Source of the DNA: Tilletiaria anomala UBC 951
Taxonomy: Eukaryota; Basidiomycota; Exobasidiomycetes; Georgefischeriales; Tilletiariaceae
Direction: 5' to 3'
DNA: 64,000 bases
Assembly (NCBI RefSeq): GCF_000711695.1
Contig: NW_013547016.1
Location: 301,316-365,315 of the forward strand
Shown: positions 1-12,491 of the stretch, one piece after another
Position numbering within the stretch: the stretch's first letter is position 1
Layout: every line of letters starts with the position of its first letter
Made by a program: the position numbers and the translations under genes
The notes under the pieces: generated by a model
What the model was told of the DNA's origin: nothing
Seen by the model: the letters and a program-made list of their open reading frames with translations, nothing else
The model's database searches: none

Positions 1-1202
1 CGTCTCCTCATCCACCACTTTTGCCGCCAACGCTTTTCGCTTCTTAGCGCCCGAGGCAGCAGGGGCATTCGAGAAGACGCTGTCGATCGCGCGGTGGAGC
101 ACCCACGCGAGAATATACTTCATTCGTCCGACGGGGTCAAGTCCGCTCGAGCAGTGGCGGTAGAGCATGTCGTCTGGCACGTTCTCGTGAGGGTGCGCGA
201 TGCTTCCGTTGCGCAGCGAACTGGCGCGCCGACGTCCTTTGAGACCGAGCGAGTCGCGTCTACCGCCGCTGCTGCCGCGTCCGCGGGAGCTGCTTGCGAA
301 TAATGGTGGCGCAATATTTGATGATGATGAGGAGGATGGTTGCCCAAGGCCATCGAGGCCTGCTCGTCGCGCGCGGTTGCGATTCGCAATAGGTGTCTCA
401 CCAAAGACATCGGAAGGGAGCTCTTCAATCCTGCGTGATGAAGTGTAAGGAATCGCTCCGCGCACCTTGGCTGTACGGCTGTTCGGGCTGCTGGCAATGG
501 CTGCTGTGTGGCTCCGCTCTTCTCTAACAAAGTGAAGGCCATCGGCGACTTCCGCTGAGTGTAGAGAGGTAATAATTGACAGGCAACTGTTAGCCAGCAT
601 AAATTTGGAAGAGGAAAGGCACGACTGCGCTCACATCGACGTGAAGATGTAGACCTGGCTGAATGTCTCTCATCGATCCTGTCGTCCGCATCAAACCCTC
701 GTTTTCGTTTGGCAGCCGCGCCGCCTCTGCCACTTGACGACGCGCCTACCGTCCGTGCTGTTGTCGCCGTGCTCGCTGTACCCTTTCCCTTATTTGCCAC
801 TGCAGCAGCCTTGGAGCGCCCATTCGATGCGAAGGGCAACTGCTCTTCATCCTCAAAGAAAGGACGCGAGCCATCCCCGTCGTCATCGCCTCTAAGCAAG
901 TCCTCTAACCGCGGAGCCGCCGCAAGCGCCGCGTTCTTCGCCGCGCTCGCTTTACCCGTCCCGCGATACCGATGCGTAGGGATGACATCTGCCGAGCTGC
1001 TGCTGCTGCTCGCATTGTTAGATCGTCGCGACGCGGCGGAAGCGGAGGATGCGGCGATATTCGCGCCGCTGCTCCTTCGCGCACAGCTTGACGTCGCGTG
1101 CGCTCGAGATGAGCCCAACGACGTTGCTGCTGTTGGCGCTGTTGGTGGGCTGCCCAGCACGGCGCTGAGGCGCGTAGACTTTCTTCTTCTCTCGTCGGCC
1201 AT
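1..1202 (-). CDS. DSN1: Kinetochore MIND/Mis12-complex subunit DSN1 (Mis13), C-terminus cut by window edge
   Basis: Role (family knowledge): Dsn1/Mis13 is a MIND/Mis12-complex subunit linking inner centromere chromatin to Ndc80 at the outer kinetochore. Seen here: ATG at 1202; exon 1 is 1202-635; a GTGAGC...CTAAC...CAG intron spans 634-555 (80 nt); exon 2 runs 554-1 and stays open to the edge, giving about 374 visible codons. The first ~190 residues are Ser/Ala/Arg-rich low complexity. Exon 2 carries the diagnostic family block: RRDS, RRRASSLRNG, then HPHENVPDDMLYRHC and GRMKYILAWVLHRAIDSVF. Without the intron the downstream block falls out of frame, so the splice is well supported. The coiled C-terminal part that contacts other MIND subunits lies outside the window. 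Its promoter is shared space with the 3' end of NTO1. Identity confidence is high; the exact 5' splice site is slightly less certain. Confidence 0.9.
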
Positions 1203-1758
1203 CGTTGTATTAGAGCCTGGAGCCTGACGCGTGGACCCTTAGAGGCTGCCGATTGAACAAGAAAGCGAGCGAGATAAAGACGCGTCGACCGGGTTGCAAT
1301 CGCGCGTTTTTTCGCCCCTTTTTCTCGCTCCTTTGGTGCTGGCGAGCCCGTTAAAGAGTAGACCAAGCAGAACGCAGCTCGCCGTGCCTTGCTTGCGGCG
1401 TGTCTCTTTCCAGGATAGCTGTGGGTGCATATAGCAAATGGATGTCATGGCATGGGGTGATATGTGGAATGCGACGCGCCCTCTTCTGTTGTGGGACGCG
1501 CTGGAGTAGATCGATCATCAACATGTTTTACAGGAGACGCATCCTCAGCTAACATCTCCTCGAATGGTCATTTGGATCTCCCACATCAGCCAAGTGGCTG
1601 GAATGGTATGTATGCATGCAGGCCAGCGAGCAAACAGCCGTGTGCTCAATGGGGTGGAAAGCGTGGAAATAAGTACATGCACCGCCAAGGAGCCTGGCTC
1701 GTCGTGCGAGGTGGCACGCCTCGCAGAGGACCCCACGCAAGACCAAGACCAGGTCCCA
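1203..1758. other. Intergenic: DSN1 promoter and NTO1 3' region
   Basis: 556 bp between the ATG of DSN1 and the stop of NTO1, both on the minus strand. It must contain the DSN1 promoter and NTO1 terminator. The open frames in it (for example on the plus strand at 1464-1898) overlap the NTO1 end, lack family motifs and look like shadows. No further element was recognised. Confidence 0.6.
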
Positions 1759-4700
1759 TCAGGCATCAGCAGCACGTGCCTGCTCGGCGCGTCGATAGGC
1801 CTCGCGTACCGACTTCCGCGACCGTTTGTCCGCAGGGTGCTTTAACTTCTCATCCTGTGCCAAGTCTTCGAACGCGAACCGAATCCGGTCGAGCGTGACC
1901 CATGCCCTGAAGCGTCGCCGATACATGCGTCGTGTCTCTCAGTAAATTCGTCACTGATGCTGGCGAATCCACGTAAAGAACTACTCACCAGCTTTGTTTG
2001 GCATCAAAGAACCGGACGAGCGTCACCGTACCACTCGGCTTGTGCTCCAAAACTCGCTCCGGGACCTGATCACTGTCCTCTGCAAAGACCTCGCTCGGGA
2101 AATACGGCCATTCTGATCGTTCATGAACCATGTTCATCAGTGATACTCGCTGTAAGAAGCATTTCGCGCGACTCACTCTCAAATCGAGCCCACACGAGCC
2201 TCCCCGGCGGAAGCTCGTCGGGATCACGCGGTGAACCCAACGCATCATCTTGTGCATGACCGCGCCCTTGCCCATGGCCCATCTTGTGCTGCACCGCTCG
2301 TAACACGACCGCAGGGTCGTGCGTTTTCCCTGTTCTTTGGAGCTCCTTCTTCTCCTGCGCCTTGCGCATCGCACCGAGCCGCTCCGTGCGCGCCTTGCCT
2401 TGCTCGCGGATCGTCCGCCTTCGCTCCGCAGAAGTCTGTCCCACCACTTGGGGTTGCTTGCTGTTGTCCGCGATGAGCGTAATGTCTTCTTCAGTCTCAC
2501 TGCACTGGTCGTCCCCTATGTCTTCCTCAGCAGCCACACCATATTGAAGGCCAGCATCGTCACTCAGCGGCGAGCTGAGCGGCGACGTGGATCCGCTGGA
2601 CTCTACACGAGCGTCTCGCGCTTTCCCTTTCTTCGCGTCCGCTGCCGCTTTAGAACGCGAGGGCGAAGGCGAGCGCGATCGAGACGTGACGGGCCAACGC
2701 CGCATTTCGGGAGACAGAGTTTTGCTGGACCGCTCCTTGTCCGTAGACTCGTGCTTGCGAATGAACTGGCCGTGCTTGCCACGCTTCTGCGTGCGAGCCT
2801 GATGCATTCCATCTCCAGCGGACACATGCGAGACGGTAAGGTGCGCACGTGCGCGCTCGCTCCTGCATCTCCCCGCTGGCGGCTCGTCGTCGCTTTCTTC
2901 ACCCTCCTCACCCTCTGCGAGTTCCTCATCTTCCAGGTCGGACAGCTCACTCGACTCTAGCATGCCTACATCCTCGTCTTCCGGCTGATGCGCAAGGGCC
3001 GACCTTGCTCTTGCCTTCGTCTCCTCTGCATCAAGAGCGGCAAATTCGGACTTAGTCGACTCGGCACGCTGCTCTCGATCCGCGTTCTTGGTCCTTGCCT
3101 TGTTTGCTCGCGGTTTTGGCGCCATTTGTGGCGGGGGCGCAGCGATGCGTCCGCCGCGCTTGGTGCCTTCCGGCAGGACCCAGCCGACATTGAAGCGCTT
3201 GAACGAGTCCCACTCGCCGACATTATCCACTTCTAGCGTCGTCGGCGCGACTGTCTGCGACTCCTCACGTCGCTTGACGCGCGAGTCGCTTTCGTCCGAG
3301 GCCGAGGCAGGCTTTTGTCGCTTCGACAGTTGCTCTGGCTCCGCGGAGACTAACGCGCCTACAGGAGCAGCAGGAGCGGCAGTGGCAGCGGTCCTTCGCG
3401 GCCGCTTCGCCGGAATGACAGAGGACTCTGCTGCTACCAGAATAGCATCTGCGCTGCGCCTCCTCCTCGACGCACGCTCCGGCGGCAATGCGGCTTCGGT
3501 CTGCTCCTCTGCAGGTGACGGCAGATCAGCAGCGTTGCGGGCCTCGAGCTTCGCAGCGGCCCTCTCCTTGCGCAACGCTGCGGCTCGTTTGGCCGTCTCG
3601 GAGCGCTGGGCGCTACGCTGCGCCTTGAGCTCCGCGCGCGTCAGCTTCGGCTTCGCCGGGGCCGTCGGTGAGTGCTCAGCACGGTGGTACAGCCGCAGGA
3701 GGTCCTCGACGATGTTGCGCGGCGCAATCTCCGGGCGCGCGCCATCGGCGATGGTCTCGAGCATTTCTTGGTCACCATAGTTGTTTAGTAGCTCGATGAT
3801 CGGCTGTTCGGGTTCGAGCTCCAGCGCGGGCAGGTGCGCAAGCAGCTCTTCTTTCGTCTCACCACTAATAGCCACGGCTTCATGATCGATACCGTAGTCT
3901 CGGAGGTGGTGCACGCCCAGCTTAGCCCTCAGCTCAGTAAGGATGGGCTGTGCGCCTGCGCGGACCTTCAGCGCGGCCTTGTGGTATGACGTGTCGGCCT
4001 TGTTGTACAGAATGCTATTGTCGGCGACGAGCCGGACGTCGCGCTCGAACTGGTCGATGGTGGTATACTCGAAATTGTCGCACTTGGCGCAGATCGTTTG
4101 CCAGTCCATGGGCTCCTTGACAATGTCGTAGTAGTCGGTGATGACGGTCTTGTTGACGGGGTTGAGGAAGTGGTTCCGGTGGTCCAGTCTAGAGCAATAG
4201 CAACGTCAGTCTCTTTTCCTCCCCTGGCACAGCTCAACCGACGTCATGTGCGACTCACACAGCGATCTTCTCCAACGCCATCCTGAGTTCCGCATGGTAT
4301 GGCTTGAGCACGGCACCAACGAGTGTGGCGCGGAAGAGCTTGACCTGCCTCTGCTTCTCACGCTCGCGCTTGCGGATGAGCTCGGTGAGCGCGCGCAGGT
4401 TCTCGAGGTCCTGACGCAAGCGGGAAAGAAAGATAAACTTCTTCTCGCGCTCCTCGTCACTGGCGGCGGCGCCAGTGCCGGCACCGGTGCCATACGGCTT
4501 GCTTCCGCTCGCGGTCCACGGCTCGAGGTGCAGACGCTTGAGCAGCGGCGCGCCGCGGCGCGCCTCGCGCTTTAAACTCCAGAACTTGGCAAGCTGCAAC
4601 AACAATGCGCTCTTCTTGCGCAGCAGGATGTTGCGCACGTAGTCGCTCACGCGGTTGATGATATACACCGGCACGAGCGGCAGGCCAACGCGATAGCTCT

Positions 4701-6226
4701 TCTTGTACGCGCGCGCGCTCTTGCTTATCTTTTTCTTCTTCGAAACGGAAAACGTCAGTTTTCCCGTCTTGTTGCGCTTGACAGTGATGCTCTTGCGGTG
4801 GCCGCCGTCGGCATGTCGCACTCCTTGCGCAGCAGACGAGTCAGGGTTGATGAGGGGCGTTGAGCCGCGTGACAAGTCCCGGTCGCTGCCCGCTACACTC
4901 CCACGCCCGCTTGCTCCTGCACCTGCGGTCTGGGCGAGGACGCCATGCGCGGGGGCGCCGCCGCCGAGGACCTGTGCATCGCGGCTGATGTGCCTGTGGC
5001 AGCACGCGTGCAACGCTTCAACATACTCCTCGCCGAAGCTGTCGTCAGCGGCGGTGGCGCTGCTGCCGCTGTCATCGCCGTGCACAGCGCCACCGCCGCC
5101 ACCTTCGACGCGGCGGCGCGTGGCCTTGATGAGCAGGCCGGCCTGGCGCGCGCACGTCACGTGGAACGCGGTGAAGCAGCTGCGGTTTTCGCACTGGATG
5201 CAAGCGCCCATCTTGCGCTTGCACAGGTAGCACTGCAGCTTCCAGCGTGCCTTGGGCACACGCTCGACGCTGTCGATTGGCTCCATGTACACCGGGTTGC
5301 TGACGCCAGTCTCTGGGATCCACATGGCGCAGAGCAGGTGGGCCCATTTGCCTTGCGACGTCTGCTTGAACGCGCCGCCCTCGTGGGGACAAAAGATGCA
5401 TGAGACCGCGCGGTCCGGCGAGACGGTGCACTTGCGACAAAGCCACTGGCCCTCTGGGATGTATGGGATGCCGTAACAATCTGCAGAGAGCAAGCGTGCA
5501 AGTGTCAGCAAGAAGTCCGCATCGCCATGAGTAGGTCAAGTGATGAACGAGACACTCACCTTGATGCACAGCGAGGTTGCACCCGTCGCAAAAGACAATG
5601 GCGTTCGAGTTTTCGCATTCGCCGTCATCGCAGATGGCACACTTTGTGTCTTCTCCATCATCGGCTCCATTTACGTCCGTCGGGCATGGTTTGGCGGGGA
5701 CTTGGCGCATCTGTCGACATTCACGAGCAGTTCAGCATCGATCGGGCTACATACCGTCAGGAGCTATTTGGAGTGTCTACACACCAAGTCGAACCACTCC
5801 TTTTCGAAGCGGTCGATGATAATCTCGAATGTCTCGTAGGACACCCTGTCGTCACCATTCCTTGCGCGCTCTGCGTTGAGCGCGTCGAGCCATGCTTGGT
5901 CTGGGTGGACAGAGACAAAGATGAGCCATGTTCTTTCGAAGAAGGATTCCAACGCACCGAACACACACACACTCACCCTGCTCGTCCATGTCGTACTCGA
6001 CCTGCTTCTTGAGCTCGCTCTCGACGGGCTCGACATGGCGAATATATGTGTCAGGGCGGGTGTATTCGCGGCCATCGTTGAAGCCAAAGTCGATGATCTG
6101 CTGCTGGTGGACGCCAGCGGGCTGTGCGAGCTGCTGTGCCTCGTGCGGCGGTATACGCCGGAAAGAGACCCGGGGCAGCGACGAAGCGAGGGGCAAGTGC
6201 GATGGCCCGTTGCTGTGGGACCTCAT
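1759..6226 (-). CDS. NTO1: NuA3-type histone acetyltransferase scaffold: PHD-ePHD-bromodomain-PWWP (NTO1/BRPF family)
   Basis: Role (family knowledge): BRPF/Nto1 proteins scaffold MYST acetyltransferase complexes and read modified histone H3 in the nucleus. Seven exons in one consistent frame: 6226-5977, 5900-5785, 5710-5560, 5480-4259, 4188-2177, 2112-1989, 1906-1759 (1,340 aa; introns 64-82 nt). Domain order: EPL1-like N-terminus (LPRVSFRRI), PHD finger about residues 144-195 ([11 protein letters not shown] ... [15 protein letters not shown], split by an intron), extended PHD about 200-300 (CIFCPHEGG ... CARQAG), a bromodomain about 565-650 with the acetyl-lysine Asn present ([10 protein letters not shown]), a long basic/acidic low-complexity linker, and a C-terminal PWWP about 1242-1305 ([28 protein letters not shown]). 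The start is the first ATG before the conserved N-terminal block. It lies head to head with YTA7, another bromodomain protein. The three C-terminal junctions were each chosen because only they rebuild the PWWP. Confidence 0.94.
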
Positions 6227-7063
6227 GGCTGCAACGCAAGCGGACGATGGGGTCGTGACGCGTGCAGCTGAGCCCTCCACACCCCAGCGTTGTGCGTTGG
6301 TCGAGCGCCGGCAGTCGGAGAAACAGGGGGCAGGCGTAGAGCAGAGTGCAAGGTGGAGGTTGTATAAAGCGGACCCTGCAGCGTGACTGATGCAGCGTCG
6401 TCCTCCCCTCGCCCGCCTTTGATGTTCTCTCCAAAGAGCGGAGGTAGACTTGGAGCCCGCAGCGGTGTAGTGCAGTGTGCGATGACGATGGCTTTTGGAC
6501 GCGTCAATTCTCATTCCAATCACGAGACGCTCCCTCCCCTCTTCCCACGCGTCCCTCGATCAGCTCATCGCCAACGCCGATGCGGGGTGGGAGATGGAAC
6601 AAGACGATGCTTCTACACGCTCCATATGTTTTCTAGGGAAGCCCAGGAGCCTGCAGCATGCACTTAGACGACGAGGAATCGGGGTTGGCACAGGTGCAAT
6701 AGTATAAAACCCTCCCCTATGTAACAACTGCCCCATCCCAAAAAACCACGAGCAGCCGTTGTCGGCCGAACGAGATGGTCTAGTTGCAGGCGAGCTGTAT
6801 AAGTAGGGTTGGGCACAAAACGTTCACGCCAAGCGACACACTGGCCCAGTGCCCAAACTGTTTCCCGCTAGCTCCTCGATGAATCCCCCCATCCATATGA
6901 TGAAGAGCATACATCTCCAGCAACACCTCACACCTCCCTGCTTCCTATGGGAGAGGACCATCTTCTGCAGAGGCAGGCAGGCAGGCAATGCAGCGACGTT
7001 AGAAGGAAAAGGTGCTCTCCTCCCCCACCCCTTTTCTAGAGAAACCGACGAACCCCCCGAACT
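6227..7063. promoter_or_regulatory. Divergent promoter region between NTO1 and YTA7
   Basis: 837 bp between two divergently transcribed chromatin genes. A TATA-like string (tataaaac) sits near 6704-6712, about 350 bp upstream of the YTA7 ATG, and a CT-rich stretch (tcctcccccacccctttt) lies just before that ATG. Any shared regulation is inferred from geometry only. No convincing gene was seen inside. Confidence 0.5.
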
Positions 7064-10000
7064 ATGCCAGCTACCCGTCGAGCGCGTCGCAGCACCAGCG
7101 CACGCGTCGACACCGATGACGACGACGGCGAAGGGGCCTGGCCAGGCGCCGCCGATGCTGATGGCGATGGCGATGGCGACGGTGAATTCCACGACGAGGA
7201 GCAGCAGCACTTTGAAAATGCAGTAATCGCTTCCGGCAGTTTCCACGGCATGCGGCGCACGTCTCGCAACACATCCGTCTCCAATTCGGTTGCAGCAGCG
7301 GCAACAGCAGCTTCTTCGCCCGAGCACGGCGCGCTGCAAAAACCCAAGATCAAAGTCAGCCTACGCAGAGCGACACGCAATGCATCCGGTGGAGCTGGCG
7401 GCGAGGATGGTTACGCAGGCGCACCGCATACCGCCGCCTCTGAAGCAGCAGAGGCAGAGTACGAGAACGGATACAGTGTGCCGGCGGAGGGAGACGAAGA
7501 AGCTGCTGCAGCAGTAGCAGCAGCAGGCGGACAAGAACAAGATTCCTCGCAAGGAGTTACGAATGGGGCCACGACAAGGCGAAGCCTGCGGTCGAATGCG
7601 ACCAAATCGGCCGTGCAGAAGGATCATGCTGACGGCACTTTCGAAGATGAAGACCTTGACGCGCCTGGAGAGCCGTTTGAGGAAGAGGTGAGCTGGCGGG
7701 GCGAAGACATGCCGATGGCTCAGTCTATGAGGTTCCCACTTCTCACTTCATGCACTTGTCCCTGCAGGACCTCGACGAGATCATCCCGCAGGCGCGCACG
7801 ACGCGTAGCGGGCGGCACACCAAGCGGCCCAGCATCTTTGGCAACAACGTCACCTTCAGCGACGAGGACGATGACGATGAGGACGAAGACAGCGATGAGA
7901 AGCCACGAAAATCCGGGCGCACTTCACGCTCGCGTAGCAAAGGCGCCGGCGCTCGGAACCGCGGGCTTGGCGACTTTGTCGAGCAGGATGATGCGGACGA
8001 CGTCGACGATGACGCCACGTACGGCTCGTCGCGGCGGCGTGCGCGGGGCAGCAATAACAACGGCAGTGCGCGAGGTAAGGCGGCTGAGCGCGTCGCGGCG
8101 CTCGCCAAGAAGCGTCGCGCGAACATAAAGGGTAAGAATGCTCGCTATGCTGCGCGCCGACGCGCCTCCTCCCTCGCCGACGACGATGGCGACTTTGAGA
8201 TGGACAACGACGAGGCTGAGGACACGCCAGAGGACGGCACGAGCCTGGACCTGCCTGAGGATGACGAGGACGAGGAGGAAGAGGAGGAGGAAGGAGGCAC
8301 GCAACAGAGTCAGGGCATGCGCCTGCGCGCGCGCAAGGAGGTCAACTACGCGCTCCCCGCGCCGCCGCCTGTCCACGCCGGTTGCAGTCCGCGCGGAAAA
8401 AAGGGCGGCCCCCCCTCCGGGTCCTGGGGCGTAGCCAATGGGACTCTCGGAGGGGGCAACGGTGGTCGCAGCAGTCGTGGAGGCGGCAGTGTCATTGGCG
8501 CGGGGACCGGACTGGGCAGCGGCCGCGCGGCACCTGTGCGGCGGCACGGCTACGGCCGCGGGCGCAAGACGGGCTGGGACGCCCTTCCGGCGAGCATGTC
8601 TGGGAAGGACCTCGCCGCACTCTTTGGCGAGGCGGACGAGGACTCGGACGATAGCGATGTGCCCAAGCAGAAAGCTGGCGGCCGAGGCGGACTGACGGCA
8701 ACTGGCATGCTCACGGGCGGCCTGCAGCCTGCGCCGACCAGCAAGTCGGGCCTCACCGGTGACCTGACGGGCACCGGCGCGACGGATACGATGGGCAAGC
8801 TTAAGAGCGGTGGCGACCCGCTGGCGGACATCGACCCACTCGGGACGGACATGCAGATCGACTTCAACGCCGTCGGCGGGCTCGATGCGCACATCGAGCA
8901 GCTGAAGGAGATGGTCACGCTGCCGCTCCTATACCCGGAGCTCTTTCAACGCTTCAAGATCACCCCCCCGCGCGGTGTCCTTTTCCACGGCCCGCCGGGG
9001 ACCGGCAAGACGCTTGTCGCGCGCGCGCTCGCGGCCAGCTGCAGCTCCGAGGGCCAGCGCATCTCGTTCTTCATGCGCAAGGGCGCCGACGTCCTCTCCA
9101 AGTGGGTGGGCGAGGCAGAGCGCCAGCTGCGCCTGCTGTTTGAGGAGGCCAAAAACGCGCAGCCGTCCATCATTTTTTTTGACGAGATCGACGGCCTCGC
9201 GCCCGTGCGTAGCAGCAAGCAGGACCAGATCCACGCCTCAATCGTCTCCACGCTCCTCGCACTCATGGACGGCATGGATGGCCGCGGCCAAGTAGTCGTC
9301 ATCGGCGCCACAAACCGACCGGATAGCGTCGACCCCGCGCTGCGCCGGCCCGGGCGCTTCGACCGCGAGTTCTACTTCCCCCTCCCGTCCAAGGATGCGC
9401 GCCGCAAGATCCTCGACATACACACTAGCAAGTGGGACCCGCCCCTCCATCCCGAGTTCAAGGACCGCCTCGCGGAGCTAACGAAGGGATATGGCGGCGC
9501 CGACATGCGCGCGCTCTGCACCGAGGCGGCGCTCAACGCCATCCAGCGGCGGTATCCGCAGATCTACCAGACCACAGATCGGCTGCTGCTTAAGCCCGAG
9601 AGCGTCACGGTCGAGGCCAAGGACTTTATGATGTCTATTAACAGTATGCAGCGCCTTTCTGCTCCTCTACACCCATCCTTCCGTGGCTGACTTCTTTGTG
9701 TATTCGTCTTTTGCAGAAATTGTACCCTCATCGGCTAGGTCGGCTTCTTCGGCAGCTGCGCCCTTGCCCAATCATCTAAAACCTCTCCTATCCCAAATTA
9801 CGCAGCAAGCTTGTGCTGCGCTCGACAAGATCCTGCCAGAAACGTCAAAGAGAACTGCTCTCGAAGAAGCGTTATGGGAAGACGCTCCGGCAGCAAGAGA
9901 GCAAGCCAGTACTTCGACCGATGTAGAATCAGCAGCAACAGGGCCTGCAACTATATCCGACTACGGCTTTGGGCGAGAAATGCTGCTTCAGTCCTTTCAG

Positions 10001-12317
10001 AACATGCGCGTCTTTCGACCTCGCTTACTCGTTCATGGGCGGAATGGTATGGGTCAGCGAATAGTCGGCGCAGCCATGCTGCAGCATCTCGAAGGCTACC
10101 ATGTGCAGTCGATCGATGTTGCCACACTTATGGGCGACAGCACGCGCACGCCGGAAGCGTCAGCGATCCAACTCTTCACTGAAGCGAAACGACACAAGCC
10201 AAGCGTGCTGTTCATTCCTGGCTTGGCTCACTGGGCCAAGACCGTTTCCGAAAGTGTCCGCAGTACCGTCAAAGCTCTTTTAGACGGACTGTCTCCATCG
10301 GATCCGGTGCTGCTGCTCGGCATCTCCGAGGCGCCGCTTTCGCAGCTCCCGCGGGATGTACGCTCATGGTTCGGCCTTCTGCGCGAGAACCGCATCGAGA
10401 TCACTAGACCAAGCTGCAAACAGCGCGAAGAATTCTTCAGAGAGGTCATAGAGCATGTCTCGCGTCGCCCGACCGATTTCCCTGATGCTGTGCCCCGCAG
10501 GAAAAAAGTGCTTGAAAAGCTTCCTATCGCGCCACCGCGTCCACCGCGAGAGCCGACAGCTGCGGAGCTGCAGCAGCAAGCGGAGAACGATGCACGGCTC
10601 CTCGAACATCTCAAGTATCGCCTTGGACCCGTCCTGAATGAACTGAGAAAGAAATATAAGGTGTTCACAAAGGATGTTTGGGTAAGTTGCTCACAGGCAT
10701 CCTACGAAACAGCATGGAAGCCGCTCGGAAACTGATCACTTTTTTCGTTGCGTCGTGCAGGACGAATACAATTTCCAATACCTGACGGACAACTTCAAGC
10801 ATTGGAAAGGAAAAGGCAGCTGGATCTTCATGTTGCCATATGAGCGGACAGAGGAGCAGATTGAAGAGCTTCGGCGAGCAAGGGCTGCTGCGGCAGCGAC
10901 TGCGGCCGAGGTGGCAATAGCTCCGGAAGAACCAGCGGCTCGTGAGGGTCCTACCGTGAATGGGCATGCGGATCCCAACGAGGTCCAAGCCGGTGCAGCC
11001 AACAACTCTGGAGCAGTCGATGTCAGCATGAGAGGCCCAGAGCCTGCTGACGTTGGCAAAGTGGAACCAGACGCTGCTGGCCCCGCTCCAGAGGAAGAAG
11101 AGGAAGACCTGAGGATATCCTGGGAGAACACAACCCTGTGGACTATGTCCCTCGAGAAAATGCAGAAAAAGCTCTATTATGACGCCTACTACTGTGTTTC
11201 CGACTTCCTCGATGATCTTCAAAAAGTGGTCCACAATGCGGAGGCAGCCGAGTCGGTCGACGCGGAGCGAGCGGTCAAGGCGCGTCAGATGGGCAACTTG
11301 GCACACATCATGCTCGATCAATTTGTCGACCCCGCTTTCCGAGCCGAGTGCGAGCTCATGGCAGTGCGCAACAAAGCGCGTGAAGAAGATGCAAGGAAAG
11401 CGGCTGAGAATGTTAATGGCCATAAGCGAAGGGAAGCACGCAGACTCTCGGGCCCCGTCGTGCAAGAGCGACACAGTGCCCGACAAGCAGGTGAGCAACC
11501 GCAACATCGGTACCCGGTCGATGTGACAAAAATCGAGAGGGAGGCGAATCTCGAGCGCAAGCGCACGCGTGATAGCGGGTCAGACTGTTCAAGGAGCCAC
11601 GATTCCACAAGGGGCCAGAAACGAGCTAAGACATCAGATGCCAAGAGGGACGCCGTCGCTCCAGGGACACTTGCACCTTGCGTGCCCCCAGTCCTGCCAT
11701 TCGAGGCGGCAAGCGCCTTGGAGCCGACAGTGGTCGCTGGCGCTTCCGCACGCGTCGACAACCAGGCCCCAATGACGCCATCCGCAGCAGAGTTGCTTAT
11801 GGACATCAACCAGCTCTTATCATCGAACCCTGCAGATGTTCCTGTCGCTGGTACGGCTCCACTTGTCGCGCAAGCGGTAGGAGCTACAGCATCACCGGCT
11901 CTATGTCTTATCAATCAGCCTCCATTCGACAACTTAAAAGTCGTGCCTGGCACGGCCGCACACCTCGAACTTGTACCGCAGCAGACCGCACCGTCTCTAC
12001 CTGAGCGCGGACTCAGCCCAGCGCCCAAAGAGGTTGAGTCGGAACCAGTGCTGGAGCCGGAGCCCGAACCACCCGTCGTACATCCACCCTTTCATCTCAC
12101 GGCCGCATCCAAACAAGCCCTGCAGCGCGATTTAATCGCTCAAACAGAGGGAATGAGCATTGAAGAGCTGGTTCAAGTACGGGCCGCATGCTTCGATGCC
12201 ATCTGGCGCAGTCGCTCGCAGTGGAATCGGGAGGGGCTGGTGTTGGAGTTAATGGACATAGTAAAGGAAATGGCCTCCATGGCTGGCCAGACTGATGAAG
12301 AGGACGAGCAAATGTAG
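7064..12317 (+). CDS. YTA7: AAA ATPase with bromodomain, histone chaperone/nucleosome remodeler (Yta7/ATAD2/Abo1)
   Basis: Role (family knowledge): Yta7/Abo1/ATAD2 is a hexameric nuclear AAA protein handling H3-H4 and nucleosome density. Exons: 7064-7687, 7768-9643, 9717-10681, 10761-12317 (1,673 aa; introns 73-80 nt). The first ~500 residues are acidic and low complexity. AAA1 is intact: Walker A GPPGTGKT about residue 616, Walker B IIFFDEID about 675, arginine-finger block LRRPGRFDREF. AAA2 is degenerate: the P-loop position reads GRNGMGQR, lacking the Lys, as usual for this family. The bromodomain begins with LRKKYKVFTKDVWDEYN about 1140 and resumes with LEKMQKKLYYDAYYCVSDFL about 1285, so an Ala/Glu/Pro-rich segment of roughly 100 residues interrupts it, and no YN acetyl-lysine motif is visible. 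A conserved C-terminal block (MSIEELVQVRAACFD) ends the protein. It is convergent with UBR7, 174 bp apart. Confidence 0.95.
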
Positions 12318-12491
12318 CATACATTGTTGGAAGCCAACCACGATGCATGAGTGTCCTCGCATCACATTGATGTCACTTCAGGTTCGCCTTGGATGGAGCC
12401 TTTCATCTGGAGTCCCAATTGGAGAATTAAATAGATAAACTAAGGGTGGACGAATCACCACGTACATATGCAGCCACTTCTTTGACTTTAC

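Noticed and set aside
709-1227. Plus-strand 172-codon frame opposite DSN1
   Set aside because: It mirrors low-complexity Ser/Ala codons of the real minus-strand exon and has no motif.
3088-3780. Plus-strand 230-codon frame opposite NTO1
   Set aside because: Antisense shadow of the repetitive Ala/Arg/Glu linker.
5966-5975. Short AC microsatellite as a regulatory repeat
   Set aside because: It lies inside an NTO1 intron at the donor site and is only about 10 nt long.
7924-8892. 322-codon minus-strand frame opposite YTA7
   Set aside because: Antisense of the acidic low-complexity region; no domain.
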